A stretch of DNA of 64,000 nt, taken from positions 2,294,001 to 2,358,000 of the forward strand of contig NZ_CP013854.1 in the NCBI RefSeq assembly GCF_001698125.1, given 5' to 3'. The translations under genes were made by a program, and so were the position numbers. The notes beneath the pieces are model-generated. The model saw only the letters and a program-made list of their open reading frames with translations, was not told where the DNA came from and did no database searches. Origin of the DNA: Pseudonocardia sp. HH130630-07. Lineage in GTDB: Bacteria > Actinomycetota > Actinomycetes > Mycobacteriales > Pseudonocardiaceae. Positions within the stretch are counted from its first letter, which is position 1. Each line of letters opens with the position of its first letter. This document shows, in pieces, positions 47,644 to 56,453 of this stretch.

Positions 47644-48093
47644 ATGAAGCTGATCCTCAACGCCGACGTCCCGAACCTGGGCGCGCCCGGCGACATCGTC
47701 GAGGTCAAGGACGGCTACGGCCGCAACTACCTGATCCCGCGCAAGCTCGCCGTCGTGGCCACCCGTGGCTCCGAGAAGCAGGTCGAGCAGATCCGCCGGG
47801 CCCGCAAGGTCCGCGAGATCCGGGACCTGGGGCACGCCCAGCAGGTCGACTCGCAGCTGAAGAACCTGAACGTCACGGTGCCGGCCAAGTCCGGTGCCAA
47901 CGGGCGGCTGTTCGGCTCGGTCACCCCGCTCGCGGTCGTCGACGCGGTGAAGGCCGCCGGCGGCCCGGTGCTCGACAAGCGCACCGTCGACGTCCCGGGG
48001 CACATCAAGGAGCTCGGCAAGCACCAGGTGCAGGTCCGCCTGCACCCGGAGGTCACCACCGAGCTGGCGATCGCGGTCGTCGCAGCAGGCTGA
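47644..48093 (+). CDS. rplI: 50S ribosomal protein L9
   Basis: A 149-residue L9 with the N-terminal MKLILNADVPNLGAPGDIVEVKDGYGRNYLIPRKLAVVAT and a long connecting helix to the C-terminal domain (LFGSVTPLAVVDAV, VQVRLHPEVTTELAIAVV). GGGGAG precedes the ATG. It is the last gene of the operon; a palindrome and a strong terminator follow. Confidence 0.98.
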   Translation: MKLILNADVPNLGAPGDIVEVKDGYGRNYLIPRKLAVVATRGSEKQVEQIRRARKVREIRDLGHAQQVDSQLKNLNVTVPAKSGANGRLFGSVTPLAVVDAVKAAGGPVLDKRTVDVPGHIKELGKHQVQVRLHPEVTTELAIAVVAAG

Positions 48094-48100
48094 GCTGTGA

Positions 48101-48120
48101 CAGTGGTCACTTGACCACTG
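48101..48120. repeat. 20-bp palindrome after rplI
   Basis: CAGTGGTCA and TGACCACTG are exact complements around CT, 7 bp after the rplI stop. It may be a regulator site or part of the termination region. Confidence 0.5.
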
Positions 48121-48129
48121 AACGTAGTC

Positions 48130-48169
48130 AGGGCGGTGTCCGGAACCACGGTTCCGGACACCGCCCTTT
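48130..48169 (+). terminator. Terminator of the rpsF-rplI operon
   Basis: AGGGCGGTGTCCGGAAC / GTTCCGGACACCGCCCT form a perfect 17-bp stem with a CACG loop, followed by a TTTC tail. Confidence 0.88.
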
Positions 48170-48721
48170 CGTGTCTCCAGGGCGTCCCGGTGGGGAGCGT
48201 GGTGGCGGTGTGCGACGCCGGGCGGGCTCCCCGACCCGACCGGGCGACCGCACGAAGGGTGCTCCGTCACCCGGCCGACACGCCGGAGCGATACCGGGCC
48301 GGGCGTCGGGCGGAGCTGTGGATGCGCCGGACGGTGAGCGGTCGCCCGAGTGCTCCGACACGCCGAGAAACGGCGTGCGCCGACACGCCACAGCAAAGTT
48401 GTCCACATCAGCTGATCACGCTCTGACCTGCTGATTCCTCGAATTCGGCAGTGCTGTCCCCAACTTGTCCACAGCGCCGTCCCGGGACGGGCGGTCTCGG
48501 TGCACAGTCCATCCCCATGTCGATCACCAGAGTGGTTCGCACTGCCCCGCCCGGGCGACCTAGCCTCGGTGGCACCGGACCGGCGAGGTGGTCGGCGCGT
48601 CCCGCGCCCGGCGACGACCGCCCGGACCGGACACCACGGGAGATCCGTCGAGAAGTGCCGGATCGTCCCTCGCGCATCGAACGTGTGTTCGGTAGGCTGG
48701 TCATCGGGGGTGACGCTGCGT
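48170..48721. other. Intergenic region between the rplI terminator and dnaB
   Basis: About 550 bp with no supported gene. It holds the DnaA-box group at 48399-48473 and a dnaB -10 candidate TAGGCT at 48693-48698. A GTG at 48710, in frame with dnaB and 11 nt after the hexamer, is an alternative dnaB start. Confidence 0.6.
48399..48473 (+). promoter_or_regulatory. DnaA-box group upstream of dnaB
   Basis: Perfect TTGTCCACA at 48399-48407 and 48465-48473, with a degenerate CTGTCCCCA at 48454-48462 two bp before the last. All lie 220-330 bp before the dnaB start. Confidence 0.65.
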
Positions 48722-50134
48722 ATGGCTCTGACCGACGACCGTCCTACGGGCAGGCCCCGCGCCGTCCGGGACGGCGAGCAGTCCGGCTCGGGCGACGGCG
48801 GGAGCGGCGCCTTCGACCGGCAGCCGCCCCAGGACCTCACGGCGGAACAGTCCGTGCTCGGCGGCATGCTCCTGAGCAAGGACGCGATCGCCGACGTGGT
48901 GGAGGTGCTGCGGCCCGAGGACTTCTACCGGCCCGCGCACCAGACCGTCTACGAGACCATCCTGGATCTCTACGGCCGCGGTGAGCCGGCCGACGCGGTG
49001 ACGGTGTCGGCGGAGCTGCAGCGCCGGGGCGAGCTCGTCCGGCTCGGCGGCGCGCCCTACCTGCACACCCTGATCGCGACCGTGCCGACCGCGGCGAACG
49101 CCGCCTACTACGCCGAGATCGTCGGCGAGAAGGCGATCCTGCGCCGGCTGGTCGAGGCGGGCACCCGGATCGTGCAGCTCGGGTACCACGGCAACGAGGG
49201 CGGCGAGGTCGAGGAGGTCGTCGACCGGGCGCAGGCCGCGGTCTACGAGGTCACCGAGCGCACCACCACCGAGGACTACACGGTGCTGGAGGAGCTGCTC
49301 CAGCCCACGATGGACGAGATCGACGCGATCGCCTCCCAGGGCGGGGTCGCGGCGGGCGTGCCGACCGGGTTCGCCGATCTCGACGCGGTGACCAACGGCC
49401 TGCACCCGGGCCAGATGGTCGTCGTCGCGGCCCGGCCGGGTCTGGGTAAGTCGACCCTCGGCCTGGACTTCGCTCGGTCGTGCTCCATCCGCAACGGCAT
49501 GACCAGCGCGTTCTTCTCGCTGGAGATGAGCAAGTCCGAGATCGTGATGCGCCTGCTCTCGGCGGAGGCACGCATCCGGCTGGCCGACATGCGTGCGGGC
49601 CGGATGTCGGACGAGGACTGGACGCGGATGGCGCGGCGGATGTCGGAGATCTCCGAGGCGCCGCTCTACATCGACGACTCGCCGAACCTGACGCTGATGG
49701 AGATCCGGGCGAAGGCCCGCCGGATGAAGCAGCGCAACGACCTGAAACTGATCATCCTCGACTACCTGCAGCTGATGACCTCGGGCCGCAAGGTGGAGTC
49801 GCGGCAGCAGGAGGTCTCGGAGTTCTCCCGGCAGATCAAGCTGATCGCCAAGGAGCTCGAGGTGCCGGTCGTCGCGATGAGCCAGCTGAACCGTGGTCCC
49901 GAGCAGCGCACCGACAAGCGGCCGATGCTGTCGGACCTGCGTGAGTCCGGCTCGATCGAGCAGGACGCGGACATGGTGGTGCTCCTGCACCGGCCGGACG
50001 CGTTCGAGCAGGACGACCCGCGGGCCGGCGAGGCGGACCTGATCCTGGCCAAGCACCGTAACGGCCCCACGACCACGATCACCGTGGCGCACCAGCTGCA
50101 CTACAGCCGGTTCTCCGACCTCGCCCACGGCTGA
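48722..50134 (+). CDS. dnaB: Replicative DNA helicase DnaB
   Basis: The 470-residue hexameric helicase has an N-terminal helical domain (DRQPPQDLTAEQSVLGGMLLSKDAIADV) and a RecA-like C-terminal domain with VVAARPGLGKSTLGLD near residue 240, IILDYLQLM and the DLRESGSIEQDADMVVLLHRP arginine-finger region. No intein interrupts it, unlike M. tuberculosis dnaB. The ATG at 48722 is chosen; GTG at 48710 is possible. DnaA boxes lie upstream. Confidence 0.97.
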   Translation: MALTDDRPTGRPRAVRDGEQSGSGDGGSGAFDRQPPQDLTAEQSVLGGMLLSKDAIADVVEVLRPEDFYRPAHQTVYETILDLYGRGEPADAVTVSAELQRRGELVRLGGAPYLHTLIATVPTAANAAYYAEIVGEKAILRRLVEAGTRIVQLGYHGNEGGEVEEVVDRAQAAVYEVTERTTTEDYTVLEELLQPTMDEIDAIASQGGVAAGVPTGFADLDAVTNGLHPGQMVVVAARPGLGKSTLGLDFARSCSIRNGMTSAFFSLEMSKSEIVMRLLSAEARIRLADMRAGRMSDEDWTRMARRMSEISEAPLYIDDSPNLTLMEIRAKARRMKQRNDLKLIILDYLQLMTSGRKVESRQQEVSEFSRQIKLIAKELEVPVVAMSQLNRGPEQRTDKRPMLSDLRESGSIEQDADMVVLLHRPDAFEQDDPRAGEADLILAKHRNGPTTTITVAHQLHYSRFSDLAHG

Positions 50135-50145
50135 GCCCGGGCGTT

Positions 50146-50185
50146 CCCGGGGCCGGTCACCAGAGCCCGGGGCCGGTCACCAGAG
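50146..50185. repeat. Exact 20-bp tandem duplication
   Basis: CCCGGGGCCGGTCACCAGAG occurs at 50146-50165 and again at 50166-50185 without change. It spans the 3' end and stop of the epimerase-like gene and duplicates its LW-stop ending. Confidence 0.9.
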
Positions 50186-50704
50186 GGAGACGCGGTCCCG
50201 GCGGGGTCCGGGTGGAGCGCCCAGCCGGGAGCACAACGCGTCCCAGGACCGGTCGTCGTCCGGCGTGCGGCGCGGGCGGGGATCCAGCCAGCGGATGTTC
50301 AGGTCCGGGTCGTCGGGATCGGCGCGCAGCTGCTCCCGCTCCGCGGGGAGGACGGCCGCCCGCACCTCGACGACGGTCTCCCCGGCGACGGCCTGCACGC
50401 CGTACAGGCAGCCCGGCGGGACGAGCAGCATCGCGTCGTCCTCGACCAGGGTGACGGCGAGCCGGCCGAACGTCCCGGCGTCGGGCCGGGCGTCGATCAC
50501 GGCGGTGTAGCCGGCCCCGGACAGCACCCGGACCAGCACCGGCTCGTCGAGATGGCCGTGCAACCCGTGCACGGCGCCACGCGACGGTTGCCGACGACGA
50601 CGCAGCGTGAACATCGACAGATCCGGGACCGGGCCGGAGCCCGGCCCAGTCCGCCCCGGGCCGAGCAGCAGCGCGCCCGGCACGACAGTGGCCACGACCT
50701 GCAT
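50177..50704 (-). CDS. RmlC-like (dTDP-sugar 3,5-epimerase-like) cupin protein
   Basis: A 175-residue protein whose middle resembles dTDP-4-keto sugar epimerases: HGLHGHLDEPVLVRVLSGAGYTAVIDARPDAGTFGR, LLVPPGCLYGVQAV and DPDLNIRWLDPRP. The first catalytic-region His is kept, but the later Tyr-bearing segment (YKCxDYY in true epimerases) is not recognisable (VEVRAAVLP), so activity may be altered or lost. It is divergent from a sugar C-methyltransferase-like gene, which suggests deoxysugar metabolism. The last codons lie in a 20-bp tandem duplication. Confidence 0.6.
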   Translation of the reverse strand: MQVVATVVPGALLLGPGRTGPGSGPVPDLSMFTLRRRRQPSRGAVHGLHGHLDEPVLVRVLSGAGYTAVIDARPDAGTFGRLAVTLVEDDAMLLVPPGCLYGVQAVAGETVVEVRAAVLPAEREQLRADPDDPDLNIRWLDPRPRRTPDDDRSWDALCSRLGAPPGPRRDRVSLW

Positions 50705-50905
50705 GCGCTGCTCCCCTCGGTCGGATCGGCACCCCCGCGGGACGCGACGGTGCGGCCGGATTCCGGTACCGGTAGGGAAACGAGCGAGCGGCCCGATGGT
50801 GACGCAGCGCGAGATCGTGCTGCTCCGAACGAGTTCCCGCCGGCGCCGCCACCCCGGCCTCTACCATCGCGCCCAGCGGACGGAGCGGGGGTGGGGACGG
50901 TGCGG

Positions 50906-52030
50906 ATGCGGTGCCGCTGCTGCGGGTCCGTCGACGGGAGGACCGTCCTGGACCTCGGGGAACAGCCGCCGTGGGACCGCATGCCCCCGGTCGCCGACCC
51001 GCTCCCGGACCCGGCGACCCCGCTGCGCATGTGGTTGTGCGGATCCTGCGGGCTGGCCCAGCTCGAGATCGACGCCGACGTCACCGAGGAGCCGGCCGCC
51101 GTCGAACCGCTGGCGGTCCTCGAGCAGAGCGACCAGGCGATCGACCGGCTGGTGCGGGAGGGCGTGGTCGGTCCGGGCCGCCGGGTGGTCGAGTTCGGCA
51201 GCCCGCACGGCGGGTCCTGGCTCCCCCGGCTGACCGGCCACGGCACGACCGACGCCGGCCGGGACGCCGGACCGGGGACGGCGGACCTGGTCGTCGACGT
51301 CTACGGGCTGCTGCACGAACCGGACCAGGGGGTGGCCCTGCGCCGCCGGGCCGCGCTGCTCGCCGACGGCGGGACGCTCGCGCTGCAGCTCCTGCCGCTG
51401 GACACCCTCGTCCGCGACGGCCAGTGGTACGACCTGCGGCACGGCCACCACGCGTACTGGTCGCTCACGGCCCTGGCGGCCGCCCTGCGGGCGCACGGCC
51501 TGGGCGTGCACCGCGCGTGGTGGTACCCGCTGTCCGGCGGGACCCTGCTCGTCACCGCCCGGGCCGGTGCGGAACCGGACCGGGAGACCCGCCGGATGCT
51601 GCGGGAGTCCGGCGGGCTCGATCTCACCACCCCGGCCGGCCTCGCCGGGCTGCAGGACGCAGCGGACCAGGCCCACCGGCTCCGGGACTGGCTCGCCGGG
51701 CAGCGCCGGGCCGGCCGGATGGTCGCCGGCTACGGTGCGGCGTCCCGGGCGGTGCCGCTGGTCTGCCGGGCCGGGCTCTCCGCCGACCTGCTGGCGGCCG
51801 TCGGCGATGCCGCGCCGACCCGGCAGGGGCGCCGGATGCCGGGTACCGACGTGCCCATCGTCTCCCCCGCCGAGCTCGCCGCGCTGCGCCCGGACCGGGT
51901 CGTGCTGTTCGTGCCGGAACTGGCCGGCGAGGTGCGGGCCGCGCTGCCGGGCGTCGAGCGCGACGGTGGGCGGTGGGTCGTCCTCGACCCCGCCCCGAGG
52001 GTGCTCGACCCCGTGGTGGTCGCTCGCTGA
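50906..52030 (+). CDS. Sugar C-methyltransferase-like protein (zinc-binding, SAM-dependent)
   Basis: A ~374-residue protein with the three-part layout of deoxysugar C-methyltransferases such as TylC3: an N-terminal zinc site (CRCCGS... CGSCGLAQ), a central SAM-binding domain (RRVVEFGSPHGGSWL, LALQLLPLDTLV, YDLRHGHHAYWSL) and a C-terminal Rossmann-like Methyltransf_14 domain (VAGYGAASRAVPLVCRAGL, GTDVPIVSPAELAALRPDRVVLFV). The H-x-HxxYWS stretch matches the HEHxxY-type active site only partly. An in-frame GTG lies 2 codons earlier. Substrate is inferred from the neighbouring RmlC-like gene. Confidence 0.65.
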   Translation: MRCRCCGSVDGRTVLDLGEQPPWDRMPPVADPLPDPATPLRMWLCGSCGLAQLEIDADVTEEPAAVEPLAVLEQSDQAIDRLVREGVVGPGRRVVEFGSPHGGSWLPRLTGHGTTDAGRDAGPGTADLVVDVYGLLHEPDQGVALRRRAALLADGGTLALQLLPLDTLVRDGQWYDLRHGHHAYWSLTALAAALRAHGLGVHRAWWYPLSGGTLLVTARAGAEPDRETRRMLRESGGLDLTTPAGLAGLQDAADQAHRLRDWLAGQRRAGRMVAGYGAASRAVPLVCRAGLSADLLAAVGDAAPTRQGRRMPGTDVPIVSPAELAALRPDRVVLFVPELAGEVRAALPGVERDGGRWVVLDPAPRVLDPVVVAR

Positions 52031-52047
52031 GCCCGTCCCGGTCGGCG

Positions 52048-53664
52048 TCAGGCCGCCCGGTCGGACCGCCGCCGTCCCCGCGAGCGCAGCCAGGACGGCC
52101 GCCGGGTGGCCGGTGCGGGATCGGACCCGGTGCGTTCGGCCGTGCGCGTAATGTTGCGGACCATGCCGCCGAACACGATGCCGTGGAACGGTGCCACCGA
52201 CCACCAGTAGAGGTAGCCCGGCAGCCCGTGCGGGATGAACACGGCGCGCTGCCGGTAGACCGAGCCACCCGGCCGCGGGGCCACCGACATCTCCAGCCAG
52301 GCCCGTCCGGGCACCTTCATCTCGGCCCGCAGCCGGAGCAGGCCGTCCTGCGGGCCGAGGTCGCTCCCGTCCGGGCGGGAGCCCCCCGGCTCGATCAGCC
52401 GCTCGACCCGCCACCAGTCCAGCGCGTCGCCGGTGTGCAGGTCGTCCGGGTCGCGCCGGCCGCGGGAGAGCCCCACCCCGCCGACGGCCCGGTCCATCCA
52501 GCCGCGCACCGACCAGGCCAGCGGGAACGAGTACCAGCCGCGCTCGCCGCCGATCCCCTCGACGACCGTCCACAGCCGCTCCGGCGACGCGCTGGTCGGC
52601 TGCTCGCGCTCGTCGAGGTAGACGCTGCCGCCGGACCAGTCCGGGTCGCTGGGCAGCGGGTCCGACGGCACGTTCCCGGTGCTGGCACCGGACCAGCGGG
52701 TCTCCACCTCGCCGTCGGTGATCCGGGCGAGCGCCAGCTCGACGGCGCGCTCGTAGCCGATCAACCCGCCCGCGGGGTCCGGCACGTACCGGGTGATGTC
52801 GTTCTCGGCGCAGACGACCTCGTGCACCAGCGACTCGATCAGCGGCTTCGCGATCGACTTCGGGACCGGGGTGACGACGTTGATCCAGTGCGCCGACAGC
52901 GACGGGGACAGCACCGGCACCGGCACGATCCGGCGCCGGGACAGCCGGGCGACCGTCGCGTAGCGCTGCATCATCTCCAGGTAGGTGAGGACGTCCGGGC
53001 CGCCGACGTCGAAGGTCCGGTTCAGCTCGTCCGGGATCTCGGCCACCCGGATCAGGTAGCGCAGCACGTCGCGCACCGCGATCGGCTGGATCCGGTTGTG
53101 CACCCAGCTCGGCGTGACCATCAGCGGCAGCCGCTCGGTCAGGTGCCGGAGCATCTCGAAGCTCGCCGACCCGGACCCGAGGATCACCGCGGCCTGCAGC
53201 ACCACGGTCGGTACCCCCGACCGGAGCAGCGTCTCCCCCACCTCCAGTCGGGACGCCAGGTGCGCCGAGAGCCGGGACGGGTCACCGTCGGGGTGCAGCC
53301 CGCTCAGGTAGACGATCCGGGTGACCCCGGCCGCGCGGGCGGCCTCGCCGAGGATCAGCGCGGCCCTCCGGTCGGTGGCCGCGAAGTCGTCGTCGGACAG
53401 CGAGTGGACGAGGAAGTAGACGACGTCGACGTCGGCGCAGGCGGCGCGGACGCTCTCCGGGTCGAGCAGGTCGCCCTGCACGATCTCGGCGTCGGCGGCC
53501 CACGGCGCGTCGGCGAGCTTGTCCGGGTCACGGACCAGGCACCGCACCTGCACCGGTCCCGCCCCGGGGTCCGGCACGAGGTCGGCCTCCGGTCCGTGCC
53601 CGAGCAGTCGCGGCGCGAGCCGCCCGCCGATGTACCCGGTGGACCCGGTGACGAGATAGCGCAC
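52048..53664 (-). CDS. NAD(P)-binding SDR with DUF2867 domain
   Basis: A 538-residue protein with an atypical/extended SDR N-terminal half (VRYLVTGSTGYIGGRLAPRLL; VYFLVHSLSDDDFAATDRRAA; RIVYLSGLHPDGD) and a C-terminal DUF2867 domain (WSVRGWMDRAVGGVGLSRGRR, LPGYLYWWSVAPFHGIVFGGMVRNI). This is a common actinobacterial fusion of unknown substrate. The GTG start is placed at the Rossmann fold; more upstream frame is Ala/Arg-rich and unsupported. The tail is basic. Confidence 0.83.
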   Translation of the reverse strand: MRYLVTGSTGYIGGRLAPRLLGHGPEADLVPDPGAGPVQVRCLVRDPDKLADAPWAADAEIVQGDLLDPESVRAACADVDVVYFLVHSLSDDDFAATDRRAALILGEAARAAGVTRIVYLSGLHPDGDPSRLSAHLASRLEVGETLLRSGVPTVVLQAAVILGSGSASFEMLRHLTERLPLMVTPSWVHNRIQPIAVRDVLRYLIRVAEIPDELNRTFDVGGPDVLTYLEMMQRYATVARLSRRRIVPVPVLSPSLSAHWINVVTPVPKSIAKPLIESLVHEVVCAENDITRYVPDPAGGLIGYERAVELALARITDGEVETRWSGASTGNVPSDPLPSDPDWSGGSVYLDEREQPTSASPERLWTVVEGIGGERGWYSFPLAWSVRGWMDRAVGGVGLSRGRRDPDDLHTGDALDWWRVERLIEPGGSRPDGSDLGPQDGLLRLRAEMKVPGRAWLEMSVAPRPGGSVYRQRAVFIPHGLPGYLYWWSVAPFHGIVFGGMVRNITRTAERTGSDPAPATRRPSWLRSRGRRRSDRAA

Positions 53665-53702
53665 GCCCCGGATCGTGCCACCGGTCGGGCCGGACGGCAG
53701 GC

Positions 53703-55072
53703 TCACTGCGGCCGGATCGTCCCGGGGGGTTCGCCCTGGCGGGCCCGCAGCGGGTCCACCTCGTCCGGGCCGACCTCGTCCGGCGCCGCCAGCGACCGGA
53801 CGGCCGCGGTCAGGACGGCCAGCAGCGGGACGGCGAGCAGCGCCCCGGCGACACCGGCGATCACCACCCCCGCGGCGACCGCCAGCGCGACGGCGAGCGG
53901 GTGCAGCCGGACCGCCCGCCCGAGCAGCAGCGGCTGCAGCACGTGGCTCTCGATCTGCTGCACCGCCAGCACCACGGCCAGCACGATCAGGGCGGTCACC
54001 CAGCCGTTCGCGACGAGCGCGATGAGCACGGCGACCACCCCGGTCAGCACGGCGCCGACGATCGGGATGAACGCACCCACGAAGACCAGCGCGGTCAGCG
54101 GCAGGGCCAGCGGGACCCCGGTCGCCCACAGCCCGATCCCGATCCCGGCCGCGTCGACGATCGCGACGAGCACCGTCGCCCGCACGTAGCCGACCAGCGA
54201 GGCGAAGGCGCGGCGGCCGGCGACGTCCACCCGCTCCCGGCGCCGGGACGGGGCCAGCAGCCGGAGCAGGCCCCAGATGCGCGATCCGTCGTACAACATG
54301 AAGATCAGCGCGAACAGGCACAGTGCGAACCCGGCGAGGACCTCGGTGAGGGTGGCCGCGGTGCTGACGGCCCCCGAGGTGAGCGTCTGCTGGTTGTTCT
54401 CCAGCGTCTGCAGGATCTGGTCCCCGAGCTGCTCGATGTCGACGTCGAACGGCGTCGCGTCCACCAGGCCCTGCAACGAGGCCACGCTGACGGTGAGCTG
54501 GCCGACCAGGTCGGTGGTGCCGGCGACGAGCGTGTTGACGACGAGGGTGGCAGCCCCCCGAGCGCGGCCAGCCCGGTGACCATCACGAGCCCGGTGGCGA
54601 TCCCGCGCGGCACCCGGTGCTCGTGCAGCCAGCGGACGAGCGGGGCGAGCAACGCCGCCAGCAGCACCGCGATCGCGACCGGGATGACCACCACCCGCAG
54701 CTGGACGACCAGGAACACCAGCAGCGCGAGGCCCGCCGCGACGACGAGCAGCCGGGCACACACCTCGGAGGCGATCCGCAGCGGGCCGGGCACCTCGGAG
54801 CGGGGCAGCGGGCGCCGGGGCCTGCGGGTGATCCGCTCCTCCGGTGCCGGCCGGGTCTCCGGCATCGGCCGGGCCGTGAGGGCCCCCTCCGGCCCGCCGG
54901 TCAGCACGGGAGCGGCACCGGTCCCGGACGGGCGGCGGATCCCGAGCCGGACGACGGTCGTGGCGCGCCCGGCACCGGCCGGGCGGCGCCGTACGACGCC
55001 TCCGCGTGGCCGGGTGGCGGGCGCGGCGGCGGGCACCCCGGGGGTCTCCGCCGTACCGCGCCGTTCCGTCAT
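53703..55072 (-). pseudogene. AI-2E family transporter, interrupted by a single-base frameshift
   Basis: Coding signal switches frame near 54554-54559. From ATG 55072 the first frame gives a Pro/Arg-rich N-terminus and two helices up to GIATGLVMVTGLAALGG. The second frame continues AATLVVNTLVAGTTDLVGQLTVSVASLQGLV and the rest of the AI-2E (PerM-type) permease with LIFMLYDGSRIWG and FIPIVGAVLTGVVAVL. The junction is a run of six G (on the coding strand); seven would restore one 456-residue frame. It is either a sequencing error, a phase-variable tract or a genuine pseudogene. Function: polytopic permease family of uncertain substrate. Confidence 0.85.
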
Positions 55073-55536
55073 GCATCCGACGGTAGTGCGCGCGGGGGCG
55101 CCCGGCAGGGGATCGACGGCCGCCGCGCGGGCGGTGCCCCCGGACGGCCCAGCGGCCGTGCGGGCGGAGCAGCCCGGCGCCGCGACGGTGACCGAGGGTC
55201 GAATGACACCCGTGTAGTGGACCCACCGTCTGCACACATGATCACGACCGGGTGGTCCGGTGCTCACGCACCGGACCCGACGTGCGGTTCTTCTCGCACG
55301 GTGGGCACGCAGCATCCCGGGACCGATCACGCACTGCTCCACGAGGGCGGTATGTCGGTACCCTGGGTAGTCGTTCGTATCGATCACCGGCCGGGTCGCC
55401 ACTCGTCCGGGCGGAACGGGCAGCGCTGCTGTAACCGCCGTTTCCCCACTCGTGTGTCACCCGTTGAAGCCGGTGAGTGGGCCGAGCGGCACCGGCCCCG
55501 GCAGCGACGGACGTCAGGGAGCAGGAGGTACGGCGG
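55073..55536. other. Intergenic region with two adjacent hairpins
   Basis: No gene is supported. GGTCCGGTGC/GCACCGGACC (55254-55277, perfect, TCAC loop) and CGTGCG/CGCACG (55281-55300) stand side by side. TACCCT at 55359-55364 could be the -10 of the following gene, giving a leader of about 165 nt. Confidence 0.5.
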
Positions 55537-55989
55537 GTGTACGAGTTCGATCACCTTCCCGGCAGCAGCAGTCTCGAGGCGTCGATCCGGGCCCGCCGGG
55601 CCGAGCGGGACGGCTGGCCCTTCCCGGGCCGGCACGAGTCCCACGCCGAGATCCGGGACGAGACGCCGATCTTCCACTCCCTCACCGTCGGCGGGTGGCG
55701 CGAGCCCGGTACCACCGGCTCGGCGGGCGACGCGGTACGCCGGATGCACCGCTCGACCGTCCGCAACCGGCGGGCCGCGGAGTCGGTCGCCGCGCACCAC
55801 GTCGCCGTCCCGGCGCCGGCGTCCGGGACGCACGGCCGCGACGGCGGGCGGAACGACTGGAACGACCCGGGGGACGCGGCACTGGCGATGCTCCGCCGTC
55901 GCCGGGACGCCCAGCGGGCGACGGACCGCGCCGCGATCGCGGATCTCCTCGGCGGGGCCGGCCGGCACCGGATGGGCCGCACCGCCTGA
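55537..55989 (+). CDS. Hypothetical protein
   Basis: A 150-residue hydrophilic protein, MYEFDHLPGSSSLEASIRARR at the start with Arg-rich helices (ARRAERDGW, MLRRRRDAQRATDRAAIADLL). No family recognised; no signal peptide or membrane segment. GTG at 55537 has AGGAGG 8 nt upstream, and codon third positions are G/C-rich as in real genes. It stands alone between long intergenic stretches. Confidence 0.65.
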   Translation: MYEFDHLPGSSSLEASIRARRAERDGWPFPGRHESHAEIRDETPIFHSLTVGGWREPGTTGSAGDAVRRMHRSTVRNRRAAESVAAHHVAVPAPASGTHGRDGGRNDWNDPGDAALAMLRRRRDAQRATDRAAIADLLGGAGRHRMGRTA

Positions 55990-56453
55990 GGCGGAGCAGG
56001 CGTCCCACGGAGACCTCAGGGCCGTGGGGTGGATGACGACCGCGGCTGGGGAGCCGGGGCGTCAGCACGCAGGGCGAGGGCCGGGCCGGAGGTCGGAGGG
56101 AGCCGACACCGGTCCGGCCCTCGCACGTGCGCGCACCCGCCGGCACGGTCGTGCGATGCCGGGGTGCGGTCGCGCCGTCTCCCGGAGCCGTGGGGAGCGC
56201 GGTTCCGGGCCGGGGCGGTCCGGGTTCCGGGGCGGTCGCCGCCCCGGTCCCGGGTGGCGACATGATCGCCACGCAGTGTGACCGTATCGGCCGATCGACT
56301 GCTCCACAAGAGTCCGCGCGGGCCGGTTCGGTGTCCCGCCGGGACACGTGGGTCACCATCCTCCCCATGAGCCACGCACCGGTCGCCGCCCGACACCGTG
56401 TCGCGCACGGATCGCTGCACACGGTGACGGCGGGGGCTCTACGCTGGTCGACG
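55990..56453. other. Intergenic region before the FAD oxidoreductase
   Basis: The 464 bp show no supported gene. TACGCT at 56440-56445 ends 8 nt before the downstream ATG and is its likely -10. GTGTCCCGCCGGGACAC (56331-56347) is a perfect 8-bp dyad around a C. Confidence 0.5.

Noticed and set aside
48722..50134. Intein in DnaB, as in M. tuberculosis
   Set aside because: The helicase domain reads through uninterrupted.
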